NCBI RefSeq assembly: GCF_900112185.1
Contig: NZ_FOKP01000011.1
Coordinates: 1-64,000, forward strand
DNA: 64,000 nt
Source: Allobosea sp. CRIB-10
GTDB lineage: Bacteria; Pseudomonadota; Alphaproteobacteria; Rhizobiales; Beijerinckiaceae
Direction: 5' to 3'
How positions within the stretch are numbered: position 1 is the stretch's first letter; each line of letters starts with the position of its first letter. The translations under genes were made by a program, and so were the position numbers. The notes below the pieces were generated by a model. It was given only the letters and a program-made list of their open reading frames with translations, had not been told where the DNA came from and made no database searches. Of the stretch, positions 38,262-47,909 are shown piece by piece.

Positions 38262-38363
38262 CCCTCTCCCGGAACGGGGGAGGGTTGGGAGGGGGCAGAG
38301 CCGACGCTGATTGATCATGGCGCCGGCCCCCTCTCCATCTCTCCCCCGTTCCGGGAGAGAGGG
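38262..38363. repeat. Long imperfect palindrome between addB and addA
   Basis: The left arm (38262-38296, CCCTCTCCCGGAACGGGGGA and on) and right arm (38326-38363) are inverted copies with a few mismatches and a 30-base middle. It looks like a REP/MITE-type repeat and would form a long hairpin in the mRNA of the addBA operon. The gap 38206-38398 holds no gene. Confidence 0.75.
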
Positions 38364-38398
38364 CCTGTTGCGGTTCCGGAGCTGCGTCGAGGCAAGCC

Positions 38399-41300
38399 AT
38401 GACCCCGGCCGGCTGGACCATTCCCGAGCAGACGCGGCGCAACCAGGCGCTGGCGGCCGAGCCTGAGCTCAGCGCCTGGGTCTCGGCCAATGCCGGCTCG
38501 GGCAAGACCCATGTGCTGGTCAATCGCGTGCTGCGCCTGCTGCTCGACGGCGTCGCGCCCGGCCGGATGCTCTGCATCACCTATACCAAGGCCGCCGCCG
38601 CCAACATGTCGAACCGGGTCTTCCGGGCGCTCTCGGTCTGGGCGGTGGCCTCCGACTCGGTGCTCTGGGCGGCTTTGTCGGCGCTGACCGGCCAATTGCC
38701 GGCGGCGAGCGACATCAGCAGGGCGCGGCGCCTGTTCGCGCAGGCGCTGGAGACACCGGGCGGCCTCAAGATCGAGACGATCCACGCCTTCTGCACCCGC
38801 GTGCTGCAGAGCGCGCCCTTCGAGGCCAATGTCCCGCCGCGCTTCGAGGTTGCCGACGACCTCGCCCAGGACGAGCTGATGCGCGATGCCAGGCGCGATC
38901 TGCTCGCTGCCGCCGTGGCTTATCCGGAAGGGCCGCAGGCGCGGGCGCTGCGTTTCATGGCCGAGCATGCCGCGCAGGACACTTTTGACCAGATCATGCG
39001 CGAGGCGCTGCACCAGCGCGCCGTGTTCAGCGATGCCGAAGGCCGAGCGCGGCGGCCGGAAGAGATCGTCGCCGGGCTCAGCGCCTTCCTCGGCATCGCA
39101 GCGGAACTGACGGCGGAAACGGTGCGCGAGCACTTCCAGCGCGACCTGACTGTTGTCCCCGACCTCGATCGGCTCATCGCCGCCTTCGAGGCCGGCAGCG
39201 CGACGCGCGTCAAGGCAGCCGCCGCGATCCGGCTCGCGCTCTCGGACGCCCCCGGCATCGATCCCGTCGCCGCCTGCCGCGCCGGCCTGCTCACGGCCGA
39301 AGGCAACGTCGCCCAGCATGTCCGCGGCAAGGGCAACAGCGCCCTGCCGGCCGATCTCGACGCGGCGCTCGATGCGCTCGCCGCCTGTCTGACCGCCGCC
39401 ATCGACCAGCTCAACGCCATCACCGTGCGCGAGCGCAGCGCGGCGCTGGCCGTGCTGGTCACGCATATCCTTTCCGCCTATCGCCGCCTGAAGGCGCAGC
39501 GCTCGCTGCTCGATTATGACGACCTGATCGCGAAGACCCGCTCCTTGCTCGACCGGGTCGATCCGGCCTGGGCGCTCTACAAGCTCGATGCCGGCATCGA
39601 CCACATCCTGCTCGACGAAGCCCAGGACACCAGCGAGGCGCAATGGGCGATCCTGCGTCGCCTTTCCGAGGAGTTCTCGGCCGGAGAGGGCGCGCGCGAG
39701 CAGGTGCGGCCGCGCACCGTCTTCGTCGTTGGCGACGAGAAGCAGTCGATCTACGGCTTCCAGGGCGCGGCTCCCGCCCATTTCAGCGAGGAAAGACGGT
39801 TGCTCGGTCGGCGCCTCCAGGACGCCGGGCAGCGCTTCGAGCCGATCAGCCTCACGACCTCCTTCCGCTCGGCGCCCGACATCATGCGTGCCGTCGATGC
39901 GGTGTTCGCGCCGCAGGAGCACTGGCGCGGCCTCGTCTTCGACGGCGGCGCCGGGCCCGAGCGCCACGACACGGTCAGGCGCGCCTCGATCGGCGCGGTC
40001 GATCTCTGGCCGGTCTCGGCCGACGATGCCGGCGACAAGCCCGATGCCTGGACCGCGCCGGTCGATGCGCCCGAGCGGCGCTCCGGCCTGGTCAAGCTCG
40101 CCGCCCGCATCGCCGATGTGCTGAAGCGCTGGAGCGAGGCTGGCCGCGACGATATCGGCCGCCCTTTCAAGCCGGGCGACGTGATGATCCTGCTGCGCCA
40201 GCGCGGCGCGCTGTTCGAGGCGATCGTCAAGGCGCTGAAGGATCGCGAAGTGCCGGTTGCCGGCCGCGACCGCCTGACGCTCGCCGACCATCCGGCGGTC
40301 GAGGACCTCGTCGCGCTCGGGCGCGCCATCCTGCTGCCGCAGAACGATCTCTCGCTGGCGATCACGCTGAAGACGCCGCTCTTCGGCCTCGACGACGAAG
40401 ACCTGATGCGGCTCGCGCCGGAGCGGAAGGGCTCGCTGCGCGAGGCGTTCCGGCAGGCCGCCCAGACCGAGCCGCGCTATGCCGCGATCGAGGCGCGCCT
40501 GACCGAACTCGCCGAGGAGGCCGGCCGCTGCGGCCCGTTCCGCTTCTTCGCAAACTTGCTAGGCCCCAGTGGCGGCCGCAATCTCGCTCTCGCCCGGCTC
40601 GGCCCGGAAGCGGGCGATGCGCTCGATGCCTTCCTGAGCGCCGCGCTCGACCATGAGCGGCGCTATGGCCCCTCGCTCGCCGGTTTCCTGCACCATATCG
40701 GCGCGGTCGCGACGCAGGTTAAGCGCGATCTCTCGGCCAGCGCCGGCGAGGTCCGGGTGATGACGGTGCACGGCTCGAAGGGGCTGGAGGCGCCGGTCGT
40801 CATCCTCGCCGATCTCGGCCTCGCCCCTGGCGAGCGGCGTTTGCCGAAGCTGATGGCGGTCGCGCCGCCGCGCGGCGCGCAGGTGCCGGTCTGGCCGAGC
40901 AAGCGGGCCGACGACCCCGCGGCGATGCGGCGCGCCAAGGACGCTATCGTCGCGCAGATGGTCGAGGAGCATCACCGCCTGCTCTATGTCGCGCTGACCC
41001 GCGCCGAGGAGCGCCTGATCCTCTGCGGCGTGCAGGCCAAGGGCGAGGCGCCGGAGGGCTCCTGGTACGCCATGGCAGAGCTCGGCCTCGCCGGTTCCGA
41101 GCCCTGGCTGCGCGATGTTCCGGCGCCGGATGGCGACGGCGAGGTCCGCCGCTTCATGGTCTCGCAGCCAGGAGAGGCGGCCGCCGAGGAAACCATCGCA
41201 ATACGGGCTGCGGCGGTGCTGCCGGACTGGCTTGCCCGCCCCGCACCGGAGGAGTCCGAGCCGGCGCCGCCCTTGCGCCCGTCGAGCGCGTTGTCGGCTG

Positions 41301-41878
41301 CCGATGCGCAGGAGCGTCCGCATGACGGGCCATTCCTCGCCAATGCCGCCGCGGCCGGCCGGCTTGCGCATCTGTTGCTGCAGGTCCTTCCCGAGGTGCC
41401 GCCGGAACGACGCGCCAGTACTGCGCGGGCGCTGGCGGAGGCGCGTGGCGGCTCGCTGCCGGAGGAGCGTCGCACCAGGATCGTCGACGACGCGCTCGCG
41501 CTGATCGCAGCGCCGGAGTTCGGCGGGTTGTTCGGCCCGGGCAGCCTGGCCGAGGTGCCGCTGGCCGGCGAGATCACGTTGGCGGATGGCGGCCGGCGCC
41601 CGGTGCAGGGCCGGATCGACCGGCTCGCCGTCGGCGATCGCGAAGTGCTGATCGCCGATTTCAAGACGGCAGCCCGCCCGCCACAGGACGCCGCTGCATT
41701 GCCGACTTCGACCTTGGCGCAGCTCGCGGTCTATCGCCGGCTGATCGGCGAGATCTATCCCGGCCGGCGCGTCCGCGCGGTCGCGATCTACACGGCGAGC
41801 CTGAAGCCGCTCGAGCCGTCGCCGGAACTGCTCGACGCAGCTCTGGCGAAAATGGCCACTCCGTCATTGCGAGCGTAG
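38399..41878 (+). CDS. addA: Double-strand break repair helicase AddA
   Basis: 1159 residues. UvrD-type helicase with Walker A ANAGSGKTHVL, motif II LLDEAQDTSEAQW, motif III GDEKQSIYGFQGA and motif VI YVALTRAEERL. A C-terminal PD-(D/E)xK nuclease follows (VQGRIDRLAVGDREVLIADF). It drives the AddAB complex along DNA with ATP. The last five codons and the stop lie inside a REP repeat that begins at 41862. Confidence 0.96.
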   Translation: MTPAGWTIPEQTRRNQALAAEPELSAWVSANAGSGKTHVLVNRVLRLLLDGVAPGRMLCITYTKAAAANMSNRVFRALSVWAVASDSVLWAALSALTGQLPAASDISRARRLFAQALETPGGLKIETIHAFCTRVLQSAPFEANVPPRFEVADDLAQDELMRDARRDLLAAAVAYPEGPQARALRFMAEHAAQDTFDQIMREALHQRAVFSDAEGRARRPEEIVAGLSAFLGIAAELTAETVREHFQRDLTVVPDLDRLIAAFEAGSATRVKAAAAIRLALSDAPGIDPVAACRAGLLTAEGNVAQHVRGKGNSALPADLDAALDALAACLTAAIDQLNAITVRERSAALAVLVTHILSAYRRLKAQRSLLDYDDLIAKTRSLLDRVDPAWALYKLDAGIDHILLDEAQDTSEAQWAILRRLSEEFSAGEGAREQVRPRTVFVVGDEKQSIYGFQGAAPAHFSEERRLLGRRLQDAGQRFEPISLTTSFRSAPDIMRAVDAVFAPQEHWRGLVFDGGAGPERHDTVRRASIGAVDLWPVSADDAGDKPDAWTAPVDAPERRSGLVKLAARIADVLKRWSEAGRDDIGRPFKPGDVMILLRQRGALFEAIVKALKDREVPVAGRDRLTLADHPAVEDLVALGRAILLPQNDLSLAITLKTPLFGLDDEDLMRLAPERKGSLREAFRQAAQTEPRYAAIEARLTELAEEAGRCGPFRFFANLLGPSGGRNLALARLGPEAGDALDAFLSAALDHERRYGPSLAGFLHHIGAVATQVKRDLSASAGEVRVMTVHGSKGLEAPVVILADLGLAPGERRLPKLMAVAPPRGAQVPVWPSKRADDPAAMRRAKDAIVAQMVEEHHRLLYVALTRAEERLILCGVQAKGEAPEGSWYAMAELGLAGSEPWLRDVPAPDGDGEVRRFMVSQPGEAAAEETIAIRAAAVLPDWLARPAPEESEPAPPLRPSSALSAADAQERPHDGPFLANAAAAGRLAHLLLQVLPEVPPERRASTARALAEARGGSLPEERRTRIVDDALALIAAPEFGGLFGPGSLAEVPLAGEITLADGGRRPVQGRIDRLAVGDREVLIADFKTAARPPQDAAALPTSTLAQLAVYRRLIGEIYPGRRVRAVAIYTASLKPLEPSPELLDAALAKMATPSLRA

Positions 41879-41947
41879 CGAAGCAATCCAGGAGGTTTGC
41901 GCCACGTCCGCTGGATTGCGTCGTCGCGACGCTCCTCGCAATGACGA
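41862..41947. repeat. REP-type palindromic repeat overlapping the end of addA
   Basis: The arms CGTCATTGCGAGCG...AAGCAATCCAG and CTGGATTGCG...CTCGCAATGACG are inverted copies. This repeat type is widespread in Hyphomicrobiales. It supplies the last addA codons (Pro-Ser-Leu-Arg-Ala) and the stop codon. Confidence 0.8.
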
Positions 41948-42095
41948 CAAGGGCCGCGACCTATCATCAGTGGAAGCACGGCTGCCCCGCTTCACCGGAG
42001 GGTGAGCCAGCCTTGACCCTGCGGCTGCCCGTTCATAGCTTCAGCGACGAATGGCGGCGTTGTTGCCGCACTGAGAATCGAAAGGCGAAAAAGCC

Positions 42096-42416
42096 ATGGC
42101 GACGACCAAAGTGACCGATGCGAGCTTCGAAGCCGACGTGCTGAAGTCCGCTGAGCCGGTGGTGGTGGACTTCTGGGCCGAGTGGTGCGGCCCCTGCCGG
42201 ATGATCGGCCCGGCCCTCGAGGAGATCGCCGGCGAGCTCGACGGCAAGGTCAAGATCGTCAAGATGAACGTCGACGAGAACCAGCAGATCCCGGCTCAGT
42301 TCGGCATCCGCTCGATCCCGACGCTGATGCTGTTCAAGGACGGCAAGCTGGCGTCGCAGAAGGTCGGCGCCGCCCCCAAGAGCGACCTGTCGCGCTGGAT
42401 TTCGGCCGCGGTCTGA
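42096..42416 (+). CDS. trxA: Thioredoxin
   Basis: 106 residues with the redox site [10 protein letters not shown], the buried Asp and cis-Pro (RSIPTLMLF). It reduces disulfides in the cytoplasm. Follows addA, as in related genomes; the two are separated by the REP repeat and 150 bases. A strong terminator follows. Confidence 0.97.
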   Translation: MATTKVTDASFEADVLKSAEPVVVDFWAEWCGPCRMIGPALEEIAGELDGKVKIVKMNVDENQQIPAQFGIRSIPTLMLFKDGKLASQKVGAAPKSDLSRWISAAV

Positions 42417-42434
42417 TCCGACGGTCGCAGAATC

Positions 42435-42469
42435 AAGAAGGCCCGCCCTCGTCGAGGGCGGGCCTTCTT
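42435..42469. terminator. Bidirectional terminator between trxA and the DoxX gene
   Basis: A perfect 16-bp stem (AAGAAGGCCCGCCCTC against its complement) with a 3-base loop; A and T runs at the base let it work for both convergent genes. Confidence 0.9.
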
Positions 42470-42489
42470 CGTTTCAGACTATGCGCGGG

Positions 42490-42885
42490 TCACTTCGAGC
42501 GGTTGTCGAGCGCCCAGGCGCCGGGGCCGGCGAAGACCAGGTAGAAGAAGACGAAGCAGAACAGCAGCGCAGGCTCGCCGCCGTTCAGGAGCGGATAGAA
42601 GCTCTTCGGGCCGTGGGCGATCCAGTAGGCGAACGCCATCAAGCCCGAGAGGATGAAGGCGACAGGCCGGGTGAGGAAGCCGATGGCGATCAGCGCGCCA
42701 CCGACGACTTCGAGGACAGCGGCGTACCAGGTGAGAGCAAAGGCGGCCGGCATGCCCCAGGACGGAGGCTGCGGAAAGCCGAACAGCTTCTGGGTGCCGT
42801 GCGTCAGGAACGTCAGCGCGGTGACGACGCGCAGCAGCGCGAGCGCCTGCGGCGCATAGCGATTCAGGGAGTTGAGAGCCTGCAT
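42490..42885 (-). CDS. DoxX family membrane protein
   Basis: 131 residues, four membrane spans; RVVTALTFLTHGTQKLFGFP and ALTWYAAVLEVVGGALIAIG are the DoxX signatures. Relatives act in redox or thiol-linked complexes at the membrane. Convergent with trxA. The 312 bases between its start and the next gene at 43198 hold no further gene that I can see. Confidence 0.9.
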   Translation of the reverse strand: MQALNSLNRYAPQALALLRVVTALTFLTHGTQKLFGFPQPPSWGMPAAFALTWYAAVLEVVGGALIAIGFLTRPVAFILSGLMAFAYWIAHGPKSFYPLLNGGEPALLFCFVFFYLVFAGPGAWALDNRSK

Positions 42886-43197
42886 GGGCGGGTTGCCTTC
42901 CGTCCGGTTTCGAATTGGAAAAATTTGCTAAGTGATTGGCTTTGCTGGCGAAGAAGTCTGCTTCATCACTCCGCGCTTGTCCCTGTGCAAGGAAGCTCGA
43001 TCAAGTCACGTTTTCGTTTGCAGTGCAGCAAAACCGCCGCGCGGCAAATCCGCAACAGCGACGGGCTTCGTTCACCATCGCGGACAATTCGCCGGAATCG
43101 GGCTTAACCACCCCTTAAAAGCGCCATGTTTGAATCCTGTCTGGGAAATCGCCGGGCTGCGGATCGCAGGGCGGCGGCGGGGCCTGAACGGGGCGGG

Positions 43198-45351
43198 ATG
43201 AACGACCGGTCGAAACGAGGCGGTGAGCGGCGCGAGCCGTCCTTCGAGCGTGCGCGCGACGATTACGAGCGCGACGACGGCGATCTGCGCCTGTCGGCCG
43301 AGGACCGCCCCTATCGCGGAGGAGCAAACCGGGTGGCACCGCGCCAGCAACCGCGCCGCCAGCAGAACGAGCGCAGCAACAAGGGTGGCCGCAAGCCGCG
43401 CCGCAAGCGCGGCTCCTTCCTCGGCCGCATCTTCTACTGGGGCGTCGTCATGGGGCTGTGGGCGGTGCTCGCCGTCGGCGGCGTCGTCGCCTATCACGCC
43501 GCGCAATTGCCGCCGATCGACCAGCTCACCGTGCCGAAGCGGCCGCCGAACATCGCGATCCTCGCGGCCGACGGCTCGCTGCTCGCCAATCGCGGCGAGA
43601 CCGGCGGGCGCACCATCACGATCGGCGAGGTGCCGCCCTATCTGCCGAAGGCCTTCGTCGCGATCGAGGACCGGCGCTTCTACGACCATTTCGGCATCGA
43701 TCCGATCGGCCTGACCCGCGCCGTCGTCAACAATGTGACCAAGCGCGGCGGCGTGCAGGGCGGCTCGACCCTGACCCAGCAGCTCGCCAAGAACCTGTTC
43801 CTGACCCAGGAGCGCACGGCCGCGCGCAAGATCCAGGAGGCGATCCTCTCGCTCTGGCTGGAGCGGACCTACAGCAAGGACCAGATCCTCGAGCTCTATC
43901 TCAACCGCGTCTATTTCGGCTCGGGCGCTTATGGCGTCGAGGCGGCGGCGCAGCGCTATTTCAACAAGTCGGCGCGTTCGGTCACGATCGCCGAGGCGGC
44001 GATGCTGGCCGGCCTCGTCCAGGCGCCCTCGCGCCTTGCGCCCAATCGCAATCCCGAGGCGGCCGAGAAGCGCGCCCAGCTGGTGATCTCGGCGATGGCC
44101 GAGCAGGGGCTGATCTCGCAATCGGCGGCCAAGACCGCGCTCGGCGCGCCGGCCGAGGTGCCGGAGCGCGTCGGGGCCGGCTCGGTCAACTACGCCGCCG
44201 ACTATGTCATGGACGTGCTCGACGACTTCATCGGCGCGATCGAGGGCGACGTCACCGTGCTGACCACGATCGACACCAGGCTGCAGAGCTCGGCCGAGAC
44301 GATCCTGGTCGAGGGGCTCGCGGCGCAGGGCGCCAAGCTCAACGCCTCGCAGGGTGCGGTGGTCTCGCTGGCGCCGGACGGGGCGATCCGCGCTTTGATC
44401 GGCGGGCGCGACTACACCAAGAGCCAGTTCAACCGCGCCACGGCCGCGCATCGCCAGCCGGGCTCGTCCTTCAAGCCTTTCGTCTATCTCACCGCGCTCG
44501 AGAAGGGCCTGACGCCGGATACGATCCGCGACGATTCGCCGGTCTCGATCAAGGGCTGGGAGCCGGAGAACTATTCGCGGACCTTCCGCGGCCCGGTCAC
44601 GCTGCAGACCGCCTTCGCCCATTCGCTCAACACGGTCGTGGCGCGCCTGATCCAGGAGGTGACGCCGCGCGAGGTCGTGCGCACGGCCCAGCGCCTCGGC
44701 ATCAACTCGTCGCTGCAGGCTAATCCGTCGCTGTCGCTCGGCACATCCGAGGTGACGCCGCTGGAAATGACCGCCGCCTATGCGACCTTCGCCAATGGCG
44801 GCCAGTCGGTGCTCCCCTATGTCATCCGCGAGGTCAAATCGACCAACGGCAAGCTCGTCTACGCCCGCAAGGCCAACAATTTCGGCCCGGTGATCCAGCC
44901 GCAGACGCTCTCGATGATGAATTCCATGTTCCACGCGGTGATGACCGGCGGCACCGGCAGCAAGGTCAACATTCCCGGCTGGGAGGTCGGCGGCAAGTCG
45001 GGCACGACGCAGGACTACCGTGACGCCTGGTTCGTCGGCTTCACCGGGCGCCTCGTCACGGCGGTCTGGGTCGGCAATGACGACAATTCGACGATGAAGC
45101 GCGTCACCGGCGCCGGCCTGCCGGCCGAGATCTGGGGCAAATACATGAAGGCGGCCCATGCGGGCCAGCAGCCGGTGCAATTGCCGGGCGGGCTCTGGCA
45201 ATCGGCGCCGAAGTCGATCTTCGATGGCGGCGAGCCGGTCGCGGGCGTCGCGCCCTCGCCGCGCAACCAGCAGGCCGCCTCGGGCGACCGCGCCTGGACG
45301 CCCCCGGCGCCGCAGGAGAAGAACTTCTTCGAGCGCTTGTTCGGCGGCTGA
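43198..45351 (+). CDS. Class A penicillin-binding protein (PBP1A family)
   Basis: 717 residues. A basic, disordered cytoplasmic head (about 70 residues), one membrane anchor, the glycosyltransferase domain (AIEDRRFYDHFGIDPIGLTR, GGSTLTQQLAKN) and the transpeptidase with SxxK in PGSSFKP, SxN in HSLNTV and KSGTT. It polymerises and cross-links peptidoglycan on the periplasmic side. ATG at 43198 chosen; an upstream ATG at 43126 lacks a ribosome site. Confidence 0.94.
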   Translation: MNDRSKRGGERREPSFERARDDYERDDGDLRLSAEDRPYRGGANRVAPRQQPRRQQNERSNKGGRKPRRKRGSFLGRIFYWGVVMGLWAVLAVGGVVAYHAAQLPPIDQLTVPKRPPNIAILAADGSLLANRGETGGRTITIGEVPPYLPKAFVAIEDRRFYDHFGIDPIGLTRAVVNNVTKRGGVQGGSTLTQQLAKNLFLTQERTAARKIQEAILSLWLERTYSKDQILELYLNRVYFGSGAYGVEAAAQRYFNKSARSVTIAEAAMLAGLVQAPSRLAPNRNPEAAEKRAQLVISAMAEQGLISQSAAKTALGAPAEVPERVGAGSVNYAADYVMDVLDDFIGAIEGDVTVLTTIDTRLQSSAETILVEGLAAQGAKLNASQGAVVSLAPDGAIRALIGGRDYTKSQFNRATAAHRQPGSSFKPFVYLTALEKGLTPDTIRDDSPVSIKGWEPENYSRTFRGPVTLQTAFAHSLNTVVARLIQEVTPREVVRTAQRLGINSSLQANPSLSLGTSEVTPLEMTAAYATFANGGQSVLPYVIREVKSTNGKLVYARKANNFGPVIQPQTLSMMNSMFHAVMTGGTGSKVNIPGWEVGGKSGTTQDYRDAWFVGFTGRLVTAVWVGNDDNSTMKRVTGAGLPAEIWGKYMKAAHAGQQPVQLPGGLWQSAPKSIFDGGEPVAGVAPSPRNQQAASGDRAWTPPAPQEKNFFERLFGG

Positions 45352-45355
45352 CGCC

Positions 45356-47866
45356 TTACGTCCCGCGCGGCTTGGCGCGGGTCGTCGGCGCCGCCGCGGC
45401 GGGATCGTCGGGCCAGGGATGGCGCGGATAGCGCCCTTTCATCTCGCTTTTCACCGCAGCCCAGGAGCCCTGCCAGAAGCCGGGCAGATCGCGGGTCACC
45501 TGGATCGGCCGCTGCGCCGGCGAGAGCAACTCCAGCACCAGCGGCACCCGCCCGCCGGCGAGCGAAGGGTGTTGCGCCAGCCCGTAGAGCTCCTGCACGC
45601 GGACCGAGATCGTCGGTCCCGCCTCGGCGCCATAGTCGACGGCGAGTTGCGAGCCGGTCGGCGCCGTAAAATGCGTCGGTGCCTCCACGTCGAGCCGCCG
45701 CTTCAGCTCCCAGGGCAGCAGGGTCGACAGCGCCGCGTCGAGATCGCCCGGCGTGATTGCCGCGATCGAACTGCGCCCGACAATATGCGGCGCGAGCCAG
45801 TCCGCGGCCGTCTCGGTGAGGCCGGTATCGGAGAGATCGGGCCAGCCGGCATCCGCACCCTCCGCCGCACGCAGAAAAGCGACGCGCTCGCGCAATTGCG
45901 CCTGTGCTTTGCTCCAGGGCAGCGTCTCGATGCCGATGGTGGCAATGCCCCTCGCCAGAACCTCCGCATTCTCCTGGGACGACCCGACCGGCAAAGGCCG
46001 CTCGGCCAGCACCAGCGAGCCGTATTTCCGGGCGGCGCGAGCCCGCAATGCCCTTGCCTGCCGGTCGAACACGGTCTCGTTGCGCTCGGACAGGCCGATC
46101 CGGATCAGCCCGGAAGCGGCGAGCGCCGCGATTTCGGCCTCGCTGATTGCGACGGCGCTGAGGATGCGGGCCTGCTGGGCGCTTCCGGTCATCTCGCCGA
46201 TGACGAGATAGGGCTCGCGCCCCAGCCTCTGGCCGGGTTCGAGTGCCGCGCCACGGCCATTGGCGAGCAGATACTGCCCGGAGCCGGGCTGGCGTGCCTT
46301 GGCGACGCGGTCGGGGAAGGCGAGACCGAGCAGGAAGCCGAGCGAGAGCAGCTGCTCCGCGCCAGCCTTCACCTTGCTCGCCGCTTGCCTCGCCCAGCCT
46401 TCGGCGAGGCGGCGCATGTCGCCGGCGCGGCCGCCGCGCTCGCGCCCGAAGCGCTCCAGCCGCTCGGAAAGATCGATCGCATCGCCGCCAAGCCCGCGCT
46501 CGACGAGCAATGCCGCCAGCAAGGCCGCCGGCTCGGCCTGGCGGTGATGCGCTGCGCCGACGACCATATGCGCCAGCCGCGGCGGCAGCGGCAGGCCCTG
46601 CAGCGCCTTGCCGTCTTCGGTGATCCGCCCGTCCGGACCCAGCGCATCGAGGTCGCCCAGCAGCGCCCGCGCCTCCTTCAGCGCCGGTGCCGGCGGCGGA
46701 TCGAGGAAGGCGAGCGTGGTCGGATCGGAGACGCCCCAGGCAGCGCAGTCGAGCAGGAGCGGAGCAAGGTCGGCCGAGAGGATTTCGGGCCGGGCGAAGG
46801 CGTCGAGCGCGCCGTTCGCCGCTTCCTCCCAGAGCCGGTAGCAGATGCCGGGCTCGGTACGCCCCGCGCGGCCGCGGCGTTGGTCGCAGGCCGCCCGGCT
46901 GGCGCGCTGGGTGACGAGGCGGGTGACGCCGATATCGGGCTCGTAGAGCGGCACGCGGGCAAGCCCGGAATCGATCACGACCCGCACGCCCTCGATCGTC
47001 AGCGAGGTCTCGGCGATCGAGGTCGCCAGCACGACCTTGCGCCTGCCCTTCGGCGCCGGCAGCACGGCGCGGTCCTGCTCGGCCTGGTCGAGCGCGCCAT
47101 AGAGCGGCGCGATCTCGATGGCGGGATCGCGGATTTTCTCACGCAGCCGCTCCTCGACGCGCCGGATCTCACCCTGGCCGGGCAGGAAGACCAGCAGGGA
47201 ACCGGCCTGCTCGTTCAGCGCCTGCAGCACGGCCTCGCTGATCTGGTCCTCGATCCGCTTCAGCGGGTCGCGGCCGAGATAGCGCGTCTCCACGGGATAA
47301 GCGCGGCCCTCGCTCTCGATCACCTCGGCATCGCCGAGGAGCCTGGCGACGCGCGCGCCGTCGAGCGTCGCCGACATCACCAGGATGCGCAGGTCCTCGC
47401 GCAGGCCGGCCTGTGCGTCGAGCGCCAGCGCCAGCCCGAGATCGGCATCGAGCGAGCGCTCGTGGAACTCGTCGAACAGCACGGCGGCGATGCCGTCGAG
47501 CGCAGGATCGTCGAGGATCATCCTTGCGAAGACGCCTTCGGTGACGACCTCGATTCGCGTCTTCGGCCCGATCTTCGAGCCGAGCCGGACGCGCAGGCCG
47601 ACCGTCTCGCCGACGCGCTCGCCTAGCGTCTGCGCCATGCGATTGGCCGCGCCGCGCGCCGCCAGCCGCCGCGGCTCCAGCACGATCAGCTTGCCGCCCT
47701 TGCCACCATTTTGCGCCCAGGGCTCGTCGAGCAGCGCGAGCGGCACGCGCGTCGTCTTGCCGGCGCCGGGCGGGGCGACCAGCACGGCGTTCGGCTTCTC
47801 GCGCAGGGAAGCGGCGAGAGCGTCGAGAACCGCGTCGATCGGGAGGGCTGTGTCGAAGGCGCGCAT
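45356..47866 (-). CDS. hrpB: ATP-dependent helicase HrpB
   Basis: 836 residues. DEAH-box motifs: APPGAGKTTRVPLALLD, LEPRRLAARGAANRMAQTLG, DEFHER and QRRGRAGRTEPG. C-terminal HA2 and HrpB-specific domains follow. Cellular role poorly known; relatives touch RNA. Convergent with the PBP gene (four bases). Confidence 0.95.
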   Translation of the reverse strand: MRAFDTALPIDAVLDALAASLREKPNAVLVAPPGAGKTTRVPLALLDEPWAQNGGKGGKLIVLEPRRLAARGAANRMAQTLGERVGETVGLRVRLGSKIGPKTRIEVVTEGVFARMILDDPALDGIAAVLFDEFHERSLDADLGLALALDAQAGLREDLRILVMSATLDGARVARLLGDAEVIESEGRAYPVETRYLGRDPLKRIEDQISEAVLQALNEQAGSLLVFLPGQGEIRRVEERLREKIRDPAIEIAPLYGALDQAEQDRAVLPAPKGRRKVVLATSIAETSLTIEGVRVVIDSGLARVPLYEPDIGVTRLVTQRASRAACDQRRGRAGRTEPGICYRLWEEAANGALDAFARPEILSADLAPLLLDCAAWGVSDPTTLAFLDPPPAPALKEARALLGDLDALGPDGRITEDGKALQGLPLPPRLAHMVVGAAHHRQAEPAALLAALLVERGLGGDAIDLSERLERFGRERGGRAGDMRRLAEGWARQAASKVKAGAEQLLSLGFLLGLAFPDRVAKARQPGSGQYLLANGRGAALEPGQRLGREPYLVIGEMTGSAQQARILSAVAISEAEIAALAASGLIRIGLSERNETVFDRQARALRARAARKYGSLVLAERPLPVGSSQENAEVLARGIATIGIETLPWSKAQAQLRERVAFLRAAEGADAGWPDLSDTGLTETAADWLAPHIVGRSSIAAITPGDLDAALSTLLPWELKRRLDVEAPTHFTAPTGSQLAVDYGAEAGPTISVRVQELYGLAQHPSLAGGRVPLVLELLSPAQRPIQVTRDLPGFWQGSWAAVKSEMKGRYPRHPWPDDPAAAAPTTRAKPRGT

Positions 47867-47909
47867 GCGCCTGCGATGTGGCGCAGGCGGCGGCGCGGTG
47901 CAAGTCGGC

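Noticed and set aside
38271-38353. EcfG promoters from GGAAC inside the addB-addA repeat
   Set aside because: No CGTT at the right distance; the motif is part of the repeat arms.
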